Of a stretch of 64,000 bases of DNA, positions 1 through 8,087 are shown piece by piece. The notes under the pieces are model-generated. The model was not told the origin of the DNA and searched no databases. It saw nothing but the letters and a program-made list of their open reading frames with translations. The DNA comes from Paraburkholderia aromaticivorans (GTDB lineage Bacteria > Pseudomonadota > Gammaproteobacteria > Burkholderiales > Burkholderiaceae): positions 2,108,001 to 2,172,000 of the forward strand of contig NZ_CP022990.1 of the NCBI RefSeq assembly GCF_002278075.1, given 5' to 3'. Each line of letters opens with the position of its first letter. Position 1 is the first letter of the stretch. Made by a program: the position numbers and the translations under genes.

Positions 1-328
1 TGATCGCGCCCGCTTCCGTACCGGTGCCCGCCGCAGGCTTCTTGCGCGTATTCATGGCGGCCGTGTCCGGCCTCGTGTCGGCGACGTAAGTACCGCTGCC
101 GGTGGTGGAGATCACATACCCTTCGGCGGTCAACTGATCGTAGACGTGCAGCACCGTGTTGCGTGCAATGCCGAGGTCTTCGGCGAGCGTGCGCGAACTG
201 GGCAGCTTGGTGCCCGGCGGCAACTGGCCGGTCAGGATGGCCTGCTGCATGAGCCGCAACGTCTGCCTGTAGACTGGTTCGGCGGCCGTGCGGTCGAGCC
301 TCGCAGCCAGCCAATCCGACAAGATCAC
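1..328 (-). CDS. MocR/GntR-family transcriptional regulator, N-terminal part (cut by window edge)
   Basis: The minus strand encodes an open frame running off the left edge. The visible 109 residues hold a GntR-type winged helix: PVYRQTLRLMQQAILTGQLP, then LPSSRTLAEDLGIARNTVLH, then YDQLTAEGYVISTTGSGTYV. A low-complexity linker (about residues 85-109) follows, as in MocR/PdxR/GabR proteins, where it leads to an aminotransferase-like PLP domain that would lie outside the window. I chose the GTG at 328; a TTG at 322 is also possible. It diverges from the ABC importer operon, which suggests it regulates that operon. The effector is unknown, and the MocR assignment rests on the HTH subtype and linker only. 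Confidence 0.85.
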   Translation of the reverse strand, partial: MILSDWLAARLDRTAAEPVYRQTLRLMQQAILTGQLPPGTKLPSSRTLAEDLGIARNTVLHVYDQLTAEGYVISTTGSGTYVADTRPDTAAMNTRKKPAAGTGTEAGAI

Positions 329-339
329 GGTGTCCAAGT

Positions 340-394
340 GGTTCTATCCGGAATAATGAAATGGTTCCATATTGTAGAACCGTAACGGTCTATA
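340..394. promoter_or_regulatory. Candidate MocR operator in the divergent intergenic region
   Basis: GGTTCTAT (340-347) is repeated directly as GGTTCCAT (363-370). The second copy is the left arm of an imperfect inverted repeat ending in TAGAACC (375-381), and a further GGTCTATAG lies at 386-394. MocR regulators commonly bind direct or inverted repeats in such divergent promoters. The operator role is inferred. Confidence 0.5.
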
Positions 395-417
395 GTGAGC
401 CACGCAATGGATGCAAT

Positions 418-436
418 CCCGCTGCTTTGCAGCGGG
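418..436 (+). promoter_or_regulatory. Short perfect hairpin in the 5' leader of the ABC importer mRNA
   Basis: CCCGCTGC (418-425) and GCAGCGGG (429-436) form an 8-bp perfect stem with a TTT loop, about 30 nt before the ATG at 468. There is no T-tract, so it is not an intrinsic terminator. It could protect the transcript or modulate translation. Confidence 0.4.
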
Positions 437-467
437 AGCCAGCCGGACCGCAGAGGAGACTTGGACG

Positions 468-1565
468 ATGAAAACCGATGACGTGATCGTCAGCTTTCGG
501 GGTGTGCGCAAGACGTATGACGGTGAAACGCTGGTCGTCAAACAACTTGATCTGGATATCTATCAGGGCGAATTTCTGACGCTGCTCGGACCGTCCGGGT
601 CAGGGAAAACCACCTGTCTGATGATGCTGGCGGGTTTTGAATTTCCCACCGGCGGCGAGATCTGGCTGGACGGCACGCTGCTCAATACCGTGCCGCCGCA
701 TAAGCGCAACATCGGCATGGTGTTTCAGAACTACGCGCTGTTTCCGCATCTGACGGTCGAACAGAACGTCGCGTATCCGCTCACCGTGCGCAAGATTTCG
801 GCGCAGGAGCGCGCCGAGCGCACCCATAACGCGCTGAAGATGGTGCGCATGGAGAGCTTCGCAAAGCGCTATCCCGCGCAACTTTCCGGCGGCCAGCAGC
901 AGCGTATCGCGCTCGCCCGTGCGCTGGTGTTCGAGCCGAAACTCGTGCTGATGGACGAGCCGCTCGGCGCGTTGGACAAGCAGTTGCGCGAACACATGCA
1001 GTACGAACTTAAATCATTGCACGAGAAGCTCGGCGTGACGTTCGTGTACGTCACGCACGATCAGGGCGAGGCGCTGACCATGTCCGATCGCGTCGCCGTG
1101 TTCGATAAAGGCATCGTTCAGCAACTCGATACCGTGGATCGTCTGTACGAATCGCCGTGCAATGAATTCGTGGCGAACTTCATCGGCGACAGCAACAAGC
1201 TGCGCGGCACGATCGCGAATGTCGAGGGCGAGTACTGCGAATTCCATCTGAGCGACGGCACGCGGCTCACCGGGCGCAATATTGCCGGGGCGCGAGCGGG
1301 CACGCCGGCGGTCGCATGCATCCGGCCCGAGCGCATGAAGCTCGCCAACGGCCTGTCACGGCCCGGCGCCAATGCACTAGCGGGTGAAGCGCGCGGCCTG
1401 ATCTATTTCGGCGACCACGTGCGCATGCGCTGTGGTTTGCGGGAACAGGACGAGTGCTTCGTCAAGGTGCCGCTCGGCACCGGGGCGCTCGACACCTTCG
1501 TGCCCGGCGCGCCAGTGGCACTGGAGTTCGCACCCGAGCATCTGCGGGTATTCGCAGGGGCGTGA
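468..1565 (+). CDS. ABC transporter ATP-binding protein, polyamine/GABA importer type (PotA-like)
   Basis: A 365-aa nucleotide-binding subunit that powers import of a small organic solute through the inner membrane. Walker A GPSGSGKT is at residues 41-48. The signature LSGGQQQR is near 139, Walker B LVLMDEPLGALD near 160 and the switch His in VTHDQGEA near 195. The last 120 residues form a TOBE-type domain. The ATG at 468 is preferred over an in-frame ATG at 411 because a GAGGAG ribosome site lies just before it and the family alignment begins there. It is first of four co-directional importer genes. The family is certain; the substrate (putrescine, spermidine, GABA or another amine) cannot be read from the sequence. 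Confidence 0.93.
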   Translation: MKTDDVIVSFRGVRKTYDGETLVVKQLDLDIYQGEFLTLLGPSGSGKTTCLMMLAGFEFPTGGEIWLDGTLLNTVPPHKRNIGMVFQNYALFPHLTVEQNVAYPLTVRKISAQERAERTHNALKMVRMESFAKRYPAQLSGGQQQRIALARALVFEPKLVLMDEPLGALDKQLREHMQYELKSLHEKLGVTFVYVTHDQGEALTMSDRVAVFDKGIVQQLDTVDRLYESPCNEFVANFIGDSNKLRGTIANVEGEYCEFHLSDGTRLTGRNIAGARAGTPAVACIRPERMKLANGLSRPGANALAGEARGLIYFGDHVRMRCGLREQDECFVKVPLGTGALDTFVPGAPVALEFAPEHLRVFAGA

Positions 1566-1674
1566 ATGCGCTGGGCACGCAATGTGTTCAATGCAGGCAG
1601 GTCAGATCGAGCAGCACATAACAAAGTCGCACTGTACTGAGCTTGAAGACACCACCAAAGGAGAGCAACACACC

Positions 1675-2724
1675 ATGAGCAAGATCGGGAAATCGCGCTG
1701 CGCCATCGCTGTCGGTGCTGTGGCGCTCGCGCTGGGCGCTGCGCAAGTCAATGCAGCTGAATTGACGGTCGTCAATTTCGGCGGTGCGAATGGCGACGCG
1801 CAAAAGGTTGCATTCAACCAGCCGTTCGAAAAGGAGACCAGCAATAAAGTTACCGCCGTCGAATACAACGGCGAGCAGGCCAAAGTGAAAGCGATGGTCG
1901 AAGCCAAGCATGTGAACTGGGATGTGGTGGAAGTCGAATCGGGCGATATCGGCCGAGGCTGCGATGAAGGGCTGTACGAGAAACTCGACTGGTCGAAGAT
2001 CGGCAAGAAGTCGGATCTGATTCCTGAAGCGCCGCAAACCTGCGGCGTGGGCTTCTTCGTGTGGTCGACGGCGCTCGCGTACAACGCGGACAAACTGAAG
2101 ACCGCGCCGACTGGCTGGGCCGATTTCTGGGACGTCAAGAAATTCCCGGGCAAGCGCGCCATGCGCAAGGGCGCGCGCTACAACCTCGAATTCGCGTTGA
2201 TGGCCGACGGCGTGCCGCCGAAGGAAGTCTACAAGGTGCTCGCCACCAAGGCAGGCCAGGACCGCGCGTTCAAGAAGCTCGACGAACTGAAGCCGAACAT
2301 CCAGTGGTGGGAAGCGGGCGCGCAGCCGCCGCAATTCCTCGTCGCGGGCGACGTGGTGATGTCCACCGCGTACAACGGCCGGATCGACGCCGCGCAGAAG
2401 GAAGGCAAGAACCTGAAGGTGGTGTGGAACGGCAGCATCTACGACCTCGACTACTGGGCGATTCCGAAGGGCACGCCGAACAAGGCGCTGGCCGAAAAGT
2501 ACATTGCCTATTCGATTTCGTCGAAGCCGCAGCAGGACTACGCGCACAACATCGCCTACGGTCCGGTGAACGTGACGGCCATCAAGGCGCTCGATGCGAA
2601 AACGCTCGCCAATCTGCCGAACTCGCCGGCTAACGGCAAGAACGCAGTGCTGCAGAACCTCGCGTTCTGGACCGATCATGGCGACGAACTGGAACAGCGT
2701 TTTTCGTCGTGGGCTTCGAAGTAA
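1675..2724 (+). CDS. Periplasmic solute-binding protein of the ABC importer (PotD/PotF-like)
   Basis: A 349-aa secreted binding protein. The N-terminus is a signal peptide (basic start, hydrophobic Ala/Leu core, predicted cleavage after VNA near residue 29). The mature part begins LTVVNFGG and carries the spermidine/putrescine-type fold, including DVVEVESGDI and the late SIYDLDYWAIPKGT segment. GGAGAG lies just before the ATG. It captures the substrate and delivers it to the two permeases encoded downstream. A GC-rich hairpin after the stop may stabilise this part of the mRNA, as is common for binding-protein genes. Confidence 0.92.
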   Translation: MSKIGKSRCAIAVGAVALALGAAQVNAAELTVVNFGGANGDAQKVAFNQPFEKETSNKVTAVEYNGEQAKVKAMVEAKHVNWDVVEVESGDIGRGCDEGLYEKLDWSKIGKKSDLIPEAPQTCGVGFFVWSTALAYNADKLKTAPTGWADFWDVKKFPGKRAMRKGARYNLEFALMADGVPPKEVYKVLATKAGQDRAFKKLDELKPNIQWWEAGAQPPQFLVAGDVVMSTAYNGRIDAAQKEGKNLKVVWNGSIYDLDYWAIPKGTPNKALAEKYIAYSISSKPQQDYAHNIAYGPVNVTAIKALDAKTLANLPNSPANGKNAVLQNLAFWTDHGDELEQRFSSWASK

Positions 2725-2726
2725 GG

Positions 2727-2771
2727 AGCGCGGCCGGAAAGGCGCGGTTTGACCTGTGGTGAAGCCGCGCT
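2727..2771 (+). promoter_or_regulatory. Stem-loop after the binding-protein gene
   Basis: AGCGCGGC (2727-2734) pairs with GCCGCGCT (2764-2771), three bases after the stop codon. There is no T-run, so mRNA protection or processing is more likely than termination. This would favour higher expression of the binding protein than of the permeases. Confidence 0.45.
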
Positions 2772-2797
2772 TGGGTGAAGTAGGAAACTGTGCGGTG

Positions 2798-2878
2798 GAG
2801 TCGGCGCTAAAGCGCTGACTCGGGTCGACCGCTTTGCATGGGACAAGAGTAAGCGCTGAAGCGCTAACTCTTGTCGAC
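2798..2878. repeat. Pair of 32-bp hairpin-forming repeats
   Basis: Two copies of a unit with form GAGTnnGCGCTnnAGCGCTnACTCnnGTCGAC lie at 2798-2829 and 2847-2878, identical at 26 of 32 positions. Each unit folds on itself through GAGT/ACTC and GCGCT/AGCGC arms. In the second the stem extends to ACAAGAGT/ACTCTTGT (2843-2874). Both carry a GTCGAC tail. They resemble REP-type intergenic repeats. The second ends just before the ribosome site of the next gene. Confidence 0.75.
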
Positions 2879-2891
2879 AAAGGAGACGGGT

Positions 2892-4169
2892 GTGACGACG
2901 ATGACGATCGCTGCCGATTCGACGCCAGAATCAACTGGCCGGCTCAAGCGCGAGTTGAAGGCCGCGGAATCCAGAAAGCGGGCCATGGCCCTGCTGCTGA
3001 TCGCGCCGCTAGCGATTTTTCTGCTGCTGATTTTTGTCGTGCCAATCGGCGCGCTGCTCACGCGAGCCGCGCAGAATCCCGAAGTGGTCAACGCGCTGCC
3101 GCATACGCTAAAGGCGTTGAGCGCGTGGGATCGGAAGAGCCCGCCGCCGGATGCCGCGTATGCCGCGCTGGCTGTCGACCTCACGGCGGTCGCCGACAGC
3201 GACGGCATGGGCGCGCTCGCGCGACGCCTGAACGTCGAGATCCCGGGTTATCGCTCGCTGATCGCCAAGTCCGCGCACGCCATGCCGTTCGCCGACGACA
3301 ACAACCAGTCCTTGAAACTGACGCCCGCGCAAGTCCACGCGAAATTCGCCGAACTGGACGAACGCTGGAACGACATCGCCTACTGGCAAGCCATTGCCAA
3401 AAACTCCGGCGCATATTCGCCGTTCTATTTGCTCGCTTCGCTGGATCACAAGCAGGACGCGTTCGGCCACGTCATCCCGACCGATCCCGAGCAACAGATC
3501 TATCTCGCCGTGTTCAGCCGCACCTTCGTGATCGGCGCGGCGGTGACGGTGTTCGCGCTGTTGCTCGGCTACCCGCTCGCATACTGGATTTCTACGCTGC
3601 CCGAACGGCGCGCGAATCTGGTCATGATTCTCGTGCTGATTCCGTTCTGGACCTCGATCCTCGTGCGCGTGGCGGCGTGGATCGTGATTCTGCAAAGCGA
3701 AGGGCTCGTGAACAAAGCGCTGATCGGCAGCGGACTGCTGCATGATCCGCTGTCGCTGCTGTTCAACCGTACAGGCGTCTACATCTCGATGACGCATATT
3801 CTGTTGCCCTTCATGATCCTGCCGCTTTATAGCGTGATGAAGTCGATTCCGCCGACCTATCAGCGCGCCGCGGTCTCGCTCGGCAGCCATCCGTTCGCCG
3901 CGTTCTGGCGCGTGTATGTGCCGCAAACCTATCCGGGCATCGGCGCGGGCGCACTGCTGGTGTTCATTCTGGCGATCGGCTACTACATTACGCCGGCGTT
4001 GCTTGGCGGACCGAACGATCAGATGGTCAGCTATTACGTGGCGTACTACACCAACGTGACGATCAATTGGGGCATGGCGTGCGCGCTCGGCGGTTTGCTG
4101 CTCGCCGCGACGCTCGTGCTGTACGTCATATACGGACGCTTCACGCGTTCGTCACTGAGCCTTGGCTGA
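2892..4169 (+). CDS. ABC transporter permease 1 (PotB-like) with a large periplasmic insertion
   Basis: A 425-aa inner-membrane permease. I placed the start at GTG 2892 because AAGGAG ends six bases before it; ATG 2901 is the alternative. Transmembrane helix 1 spans about residues 35-55. About 130 mostly hydrophilic residues follow before helix 2 (FVIGAAVTVFALLLGYPLAY). The remaining helices and the EAA-like loop (YQRAAVSLGSHPFAAFWRVY) are typical of the family. Usual PotB-type permeases are near 280-300 aa, so the long insert is notable. It pairs with the permease encoded 15 nt downstream. Confidence 0.9.
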   Translation: MTTMTIAADSTPESTGRLKRELKAAESRKRAMALLLIAPLAIFLLLIFVVPIGALLTRAAQNPEVVNALPHTLKALSAWDRKSPPPDAAYAALAVDLTAVADSDGMGALARRLNVEIPGYRSLIAKSAHAMPFADDNNQSLKLTPAQVHAKFAELDERWNDIAYWQAIAKNSGAYSPFYLLASLDHKQDAFGHVIPTDPEQQIYLAVFSRTFVIGAAVTVFALLLGYPLAYWISTLPERRANLVMILVLIPFWTSILVRVAAWIVILQSEGLVNKALIGSGLLHDPLSLLFNRTGVYISMTHILLPFMILPLYSVMKSIPPTYQRAAVSLGSHPFAAFWRVYVPQTYPGIGAGALLVFILAIGYYITPALLGGPNDQMVSYYVAYYTNVTINWGMACALGGLLLAATLVLYVIYGRFTRSSLSLG

Positions 4170-4184
4170 ACGGAGTCTATTGCG

Positions 4185-5024
4185 ATGAAACTTGCCAAGC
4201 CCTTGTTCGCGCCGCATACGTCGTGGGTCGAGCGCGTATGGTATTTCGCGCTGCGCGGTCTCGCCGTGCTGACGTTGCTGTATCTCATCTTGCCGGTGCT
4301 GGCGATCGTACCGCTGTCGTTTTCGTCGAGCACGTTCCTGGTGTATCCGATTCCGGGCTGGTCGCTGCGCTGGTATCAGAACCTGATCGCATCCGATGAA
4401 TGGCGCATGGCCGCCAAGAACAGTTTTATCGTCGCGCCCTCGGCGACCGTAGTCGCAACCGTGCTCGGCACGCTCGCGGCAATCGGACTGACCAAAGCGA
4501 ATTTCCGCGGCAAAGGGCTGCTCATGGCGATCCTGATTTCGCCGATGATCGTGCCGGTGGTGGTGGTCGGCGTGGGCATGTATCTGTTCTTCGCGCCGCT
4601 GGGGCTGGCCAATACGTACATCGGCCTGATTCTCGCGCACGCGTCGCTGGGTGTGCCCTTTGTGGTGACGACGGTCGCGGCGACGTTGCAGGGTTTCAAC
4701 TACAACCTGGTGCGGGCGAGTTTGTCGCTGGGCGCGAATCCGCTGAAGACGTTTTTCCGCATTACGTTACCGGTAATCGCACCGGGCGTGATCTCGGGTG
4801 CGCTGTTTGCGTTCGCGACTTCATTCGACGAGGTCGTCGTGACACTGTTCCTCGCGGGCGCGGACCAGACTACGTTGCCCCGGCAGATGTTCACCGGCAT
4901 CCGGGAAAATATCAGCCCGACAATCGCCGCGCTGGCGACAATTCTGATTATCTTCTCGACGAGCCTGTTGCTGGCGCTCGAATGGCTGCGTGGGCGAAAT
5001 GCGGCACGCGCGGTCAAGGCGTGA
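4185..5024 (+). CDS. ABC transporter permease 2 (PotC-like)
   Basis: A 279-aa permease of normal family length with six predicted transmembrane segments. Its EAA-like loop, LVRASLSLGANPLKTFFRIT, contacts the ATPase. It starts 15 nt after permease 1 and completes the importer (ATPase, binding protein, two permeases). The C-terminus (LEWLRGRNAARAVKA) is basic, as expected for a cytosolic end. Confidence 0.92.
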   Translation: MKLAKPLFAPHTSWVERVWYFALRGLAVLTLLYLILPVLAIVPLSFSSSTFLVYPIPGWSLRWYQNLIASDEWRMAAKNSFIVAPSATVVATVLGTLAAIGLTKANFRGKGLLMAILISPMIVPVVVVGVGMYLFFAPLGLANTYIGLILAHASLGVPFVVTTVAATLQGFNYNLVRASLSLGANPLKTFFRITLPVIAPGVISGALFAFATSFDEVVVTLFLAGADQTTLPRQMFTGIRENISPTIAALATILIIFSTSLLLALEWLRGRNAARAVKA

Positions 5025-5177
5025 GTGCCCGTGAAAGCGTAACGGCGTCCTGATTTGGAACGCATGATAAGCAACACATTTCTGACGATATTCTAAGATT
5101 GTTCCCATTCCCTGTGTATCTGCGCCTCTTCATACTCGTAGCCGTCGATAAGAAGATGCGCTCGTCGCAGAGAATCA

Positions 5178-6257
5178 ATGAAACACCAGCTAACGGTGCT
5201 TGTGTACGCGCTGGCCTTGACGGCCTGCGCGGACCACGCCGCGCGTGAACGACTCGGCATCGAAGATGCCACCTTGCTGCAAACCGGCTTCGGCGCCACG
5301 CAGGACGAGGCGGCAGGCGCGGTCAACGCGCAATGGGTCAGCGCCTACGCACCCATCGCAAGCAGTAGTACCGCGCTGGTCAGCCTGCAGACGCGCCTCG
5401 ACCGGCTGCCGGGCGATAAGAACGGCTACTTTCACGCCAAGGCGCAATGCTGGATCAACGCCGCCCAACAGGCGCGGCAAGCCGGCGACCACTGGGGCTT
5501 CGTCGAAGAAGCGATCGGCCAGGCGGCTACGATCACGCTGAGTCTGGAGAACGGCACGCCGTTATCCGCCGCCAATCCCGCATTGCGCACGGTGTCCACG
5601 GTACGCCCCGACCTGTGGACGATCGTCAATACCATCAAGTCGGATCCCGCAGTTGCTCGATGTCCGCAGGCGCAGCCGCCGCTCGCCTGCGCCGAAGTGG
5701 AACTGACACAAGCCGGGCATGAAGCATGGCGCCGCAGCTTCACAAACGCCGAGAAGCACTTGCCTGAGGTGCAGGACAACTTACGCCAGGCGGCGGAACG
5801 AGCGCTGCAATGCGAGCAGTCGGTGCAAACGCCGGCGTCCGCGCAGGGACCCGCACCTGCACCTGCTGCAAGATCGCAGCAAAAGATCACGCTGAAGGCC
5901 GACTCCCTGTTTCGCTTCAACGGGGGCGACGAAGCCGCCATATTGGCCGCCGGCAAGCGCCAGCTGGATGAAGTGGCAACAGATCTGAAAACCGTTCCCG
6001 CACAGCATGAGCTGAAGATCACCGGCTACGCTGACCGCCTCGGCGACAAGTCATACAACCTCGGCTTGTCCCAGCAACGTGCGCGGACGGTCGAGCGATA
6101 TCTGCGAACTCATGGCGTGAGTTTGCCGATGACCGCGCAGGGCAGAGGCAGCGCGAATCCGCTGGTCGACTGCCGGTGGGCCAAGCGCGCTGTCTTAAGG
6201 CGATGCCTCGCCCCCAATCGCCGCGTCGAGATCGAACTTGTCGCGGCGCGTTCCTAG
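5178..6257 (+). CDS. OmpA-family outer-membrane lipoprotein
   Basis: A 359-aa protein. The N-terminus is a lipoprotein signal peptide with lipobox LTAC, so Cys17 would be acylated. The middle part (about 25-235) is helical and contains several cysteines; I do not recognise a domain in it. The C-terminal 110 residues are an OmpA-like peptidoglycan-binding domain, with LKITGYADRLGDKSYNLGLS, QQRARTVERYL and a final NRRVEIEL. It probably tethers the outer membrane to the cell wall. An internal CRWAKRAVLRRC segment before the NRRVEI motif may form a disulfide. The gene stands alone. Confidence 0.85.
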   Translation: MKHQLTVLVYALALTACADHAARERLGIEDATLLQTGFGATQDEAAGAVNAQWVSAYAPIASSSTALVSLQTRLDRLPGDKNGYFHAKAQCWINAAQQARQAGDHWGFVEEAIGQAATITLSLENGTPLSAANPALRTVSTVRPDLWTIVNTIKSDPAVARCPQAQPPLACAEVELTQAGHEAWRRSFTNAEKHLPEVQDNLRQAAERALQCEQSVQTPASAQGPAPAPAARSQQKITLKADSLFRFNGGDEAAILAAGKRQLDEVATDLKTVPAQHELKITGYADRLGDKSYNLGLSQQRARTVERYLRTHGVSLPMTAQGRGSANPLVDCRWAKRAVLRRCLAPNRRVEIELVAARS

Positions 6258-6355
6258 TGCCCTTGCATCTAACACGATCCAGCGTTCCGGCGCGCGAACA
6301 ACCGCGCGCAGAAGGTCGGTCGTTCGACGAGTCCGTGGCGTACCACCATTCGACA

Positions 6356-6371
6356 CGGGCAATTGTGCCCG
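6356..6371. promoter_or_regulatory. 16-bp inverted repeat upstream of the response-regulator gene
   Basis: CGGGCA (6356-6361) and TGCCCG (6366-6371) are perfect arms around ATTG. It lies about 80 bp before the response-regulator start, where an operator could sit. No factor is assigned. Confidence 0.35.
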
Positions 6372-6449
6372 CACACATTCGTGCGTTCTCAAGCCTGACG
6401 CTGACAACAATCGGCGTCGCAACGCGAGTGTTCAGAAGGATTAGGAAAT

Positions 6450-7058
6450 ATGTCAACTATTCTTGTTATTGATGATCATCCCGCGTTCCGTATGGTCATC
6501 AAAATGCAGCTCATGCAATTGCTTGGCGTGGAAGAAGTGATCGAGGCCGACAATGGCCAGACCGCTGTGGAGATGGCTCGGGTGCACACGCCGGAACTCG
6601 CCATACTCGATCTCGACATTCCGCGCATCAGTGGGCTCGATGTGATACCCCGTCTCCGGCTCGCTCATCCCCCCATTCGCGTGATGGTGCTGTCGGGGCA
6701 CGACCCTGCCACGTTCGCACCGCGCGCAATGCGCTCGGGCGTCCACGGGTTCGTCGGCAAGTCGCAGGAAATGAAGGAGATCATGCGCGGCGTGGAGGCG
6801 GTGCTGGCCGGCTACGACTGCTTCCCGGCCGACAGCAACGAAGCGGAGGCCGCGAGCGGATTGAACGCCTTGTCAGCGAGAGAGGTGGAGGTGCTGCAAT
6901 ATCTGGCGCGCGGCGTGAGCAATCGCGACATTGCAGGTCGCCTGTCCCTGAGCGACAAAACGGTCAGCACCTACAAGAGCCGTATTCAGGAAAAGCTCGG
7001 TCTTTCATCATTGGCAGGACTCATCGAATTTGCGGCGTCGCATCGTTTGGTCGACTAG
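6450..7058 (+). CDS. NarL/BvgA-type response regulator
   Basis: A 202-aa two-component regulator. The receiver domain (1-120) has the acidic pair in ILVIDDH, the phosphoacceptor Asp in AILDLDIPR near residue 53, the switch Ser in VMVLSGHD, and Lys in GFVGKS. A short linker leads to a LuxR-type DNA-binding domain (LSAREVEVLQYLARGVSNRDI, then LSLSDKTVSTYKSRIQEKL). AAGGATTAGGA before the ATG is a strong ribosome site. It is followed at once by a degenerate ATPase/HPt gene that is its likely phosphodonor. The targets are unknown. Confidence 0.93.
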   Translation: MSTILVIDDHPAFRMVIKMQLMQLLGVEEVIEADNGQTAVEMARVHTPELAILDLDIPRISGLDVIPRLRLAHPPIRVMVLSGHDPATFAPRAMRSGVHGFVGKSQEMKEIMRGVEAVLAGYDCFPADSNEAEAASGLNALSAREVEVLQYLARGVSNRDIAGRLSLSDKTVSTYKSRIQEKLGLSSLAGLIEFAASHRLVD

Positions 7059-7064
7059 GTTTTT

Positions 7065-8087
7065 TTGGGTACGAACACTGTGAGCCTGTCTCGTTCTTCC
7101 GCATGTACATGGAGCCAAACGCTTAACGATCTGCTAGATAGCTCGCCATTGGAATCTCGCGCTTTCGTTCTCAGCGAGAGCGCGACGGGCCTGCGCGAAG
7201 TCATCCATGGTGTTATCGCGCTGCTGACTCCGCTCGCTCGTCGTCGCGATTTGCGCTTGCGGGCGTGCGTCGATCAATCGGTCGCCGACACGATTCTCGC
7301 GGACAGTGCCCGGTTAGGCCAGCTCGTTTTCCATTTGCTTAACCGAACCATCCAGCTCACCGCGCGATCGGAGGTTTCGCTCATCGCGCGGGCGCAGCCG
7401 TTGAATTCAGGCTTGCAACGAATTTTTATCAGCGTGGTCGATGCGCCGATCAAATGCGCGCCCGCGGCGACACCGCCGCCTCTCGGTCCAGCCATTGAAG
7501 ATCCGCAGATGAGCCGATGGCTTGGCGACGCTGACGCGTGTTTGCGACTTTGCCGAATACTGGTGCAACGTATGCGCGGCGAACTCTGCCTGTCGAGCGG
7601 TTTCGAGGCAGGCCCTCAAGTCGTCTTCAACGCGCCGTTCCGCGTCGAGGAAATGGTGCGATCCGCGCAAGCGGCCCGCGGCAACGTCGAGGCGCCGCTT
7701 TTGTCCGGAGCCGCGCGGCCACAGGAACACGCCGCGAGCGCCTCCGTCGAGCCTTTTGAGAGCGGTTATCTGGATGCGTTGTCTGAAGAGGGAGTCGATC
7801 TTCAGGTGTTTCTCAACAACTGGCGCGCGGCAATGAACGACGACCTGGAGCGTCTCAGCGGTTTGCTTCGTGAAGGTCATTTCGATCATCTCCCAAGTGT
7901 GCTGCACCGGTTGAGTGGAGGGGTGGGTCTCGTCGGCGCGCGCAGTTTGATGGAGGCGTTGCGGCGCGCGAGCATTTCGCCGCAGGAACGCAGCGCCGCC
8001 TTAGCCGGCGCGCTGATGGCGCGCGCGAGAATGCTCGTGACGCAACTCGAAGCAATGTCCCGCACACCCGGGAGCACTTCACGATGA
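7065..8087 (+). CDS. Degenerate histidine-kinase ATPase domain fused to an HPt domain
   Basis: A 340-aa soluble protein. Residues 45-205 follow the layout of a GHKL ATPase domain (DSARLGQLVFHLLNRTIQLT where DPxRLxQxxxNLxxNAxKFT is expected, then CRILVQRMRGELCLSSGFEA). The conserved N-box Asn, the DxGxG motif and the Gly-rich G2 loop are not recognisable. No dimerisation/His domain, transmembrane helix or PAS domain is visible. The C-terminus (about 235-335) is an HPt domain with a plausible phosphoacceptor near residue 281 in HRLSGGVGLVG. The TTG at 7065 opens the frame; GTG at 7080 is possible. Neither has a good ribosome site, so translational coupling to the regulator gene is likely. Confidence 0.72.
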   Translation: MGTNTVSLSRSSACTWSQTLNDLLDSSPLESRAFVLSESATGLREVIHGVIALLTPLARRRDLRLRACVDQSVADTILADSARLGQLVFHLLNRTIQLTARSEVSLIARAQPLNSGLQRIFISVVDAPIKCAPAATPPPLGPAIEDPQMSRWLGDADACLRLCRILVQRMRGELCLSSGFEAGPQVVFNAPFRVEEMVRSAQAARGNVEAPLLSGAARPQEHAASASVEPFESGYLDALSEEGVDLQVFLNNWRAAMNDDLERLSGLLREGHFDHLPSVLHRLSGGVGLVGARSLMEALRRASISPQERSAALAGALMARARMLVTQLEAMSRTPGSTSR

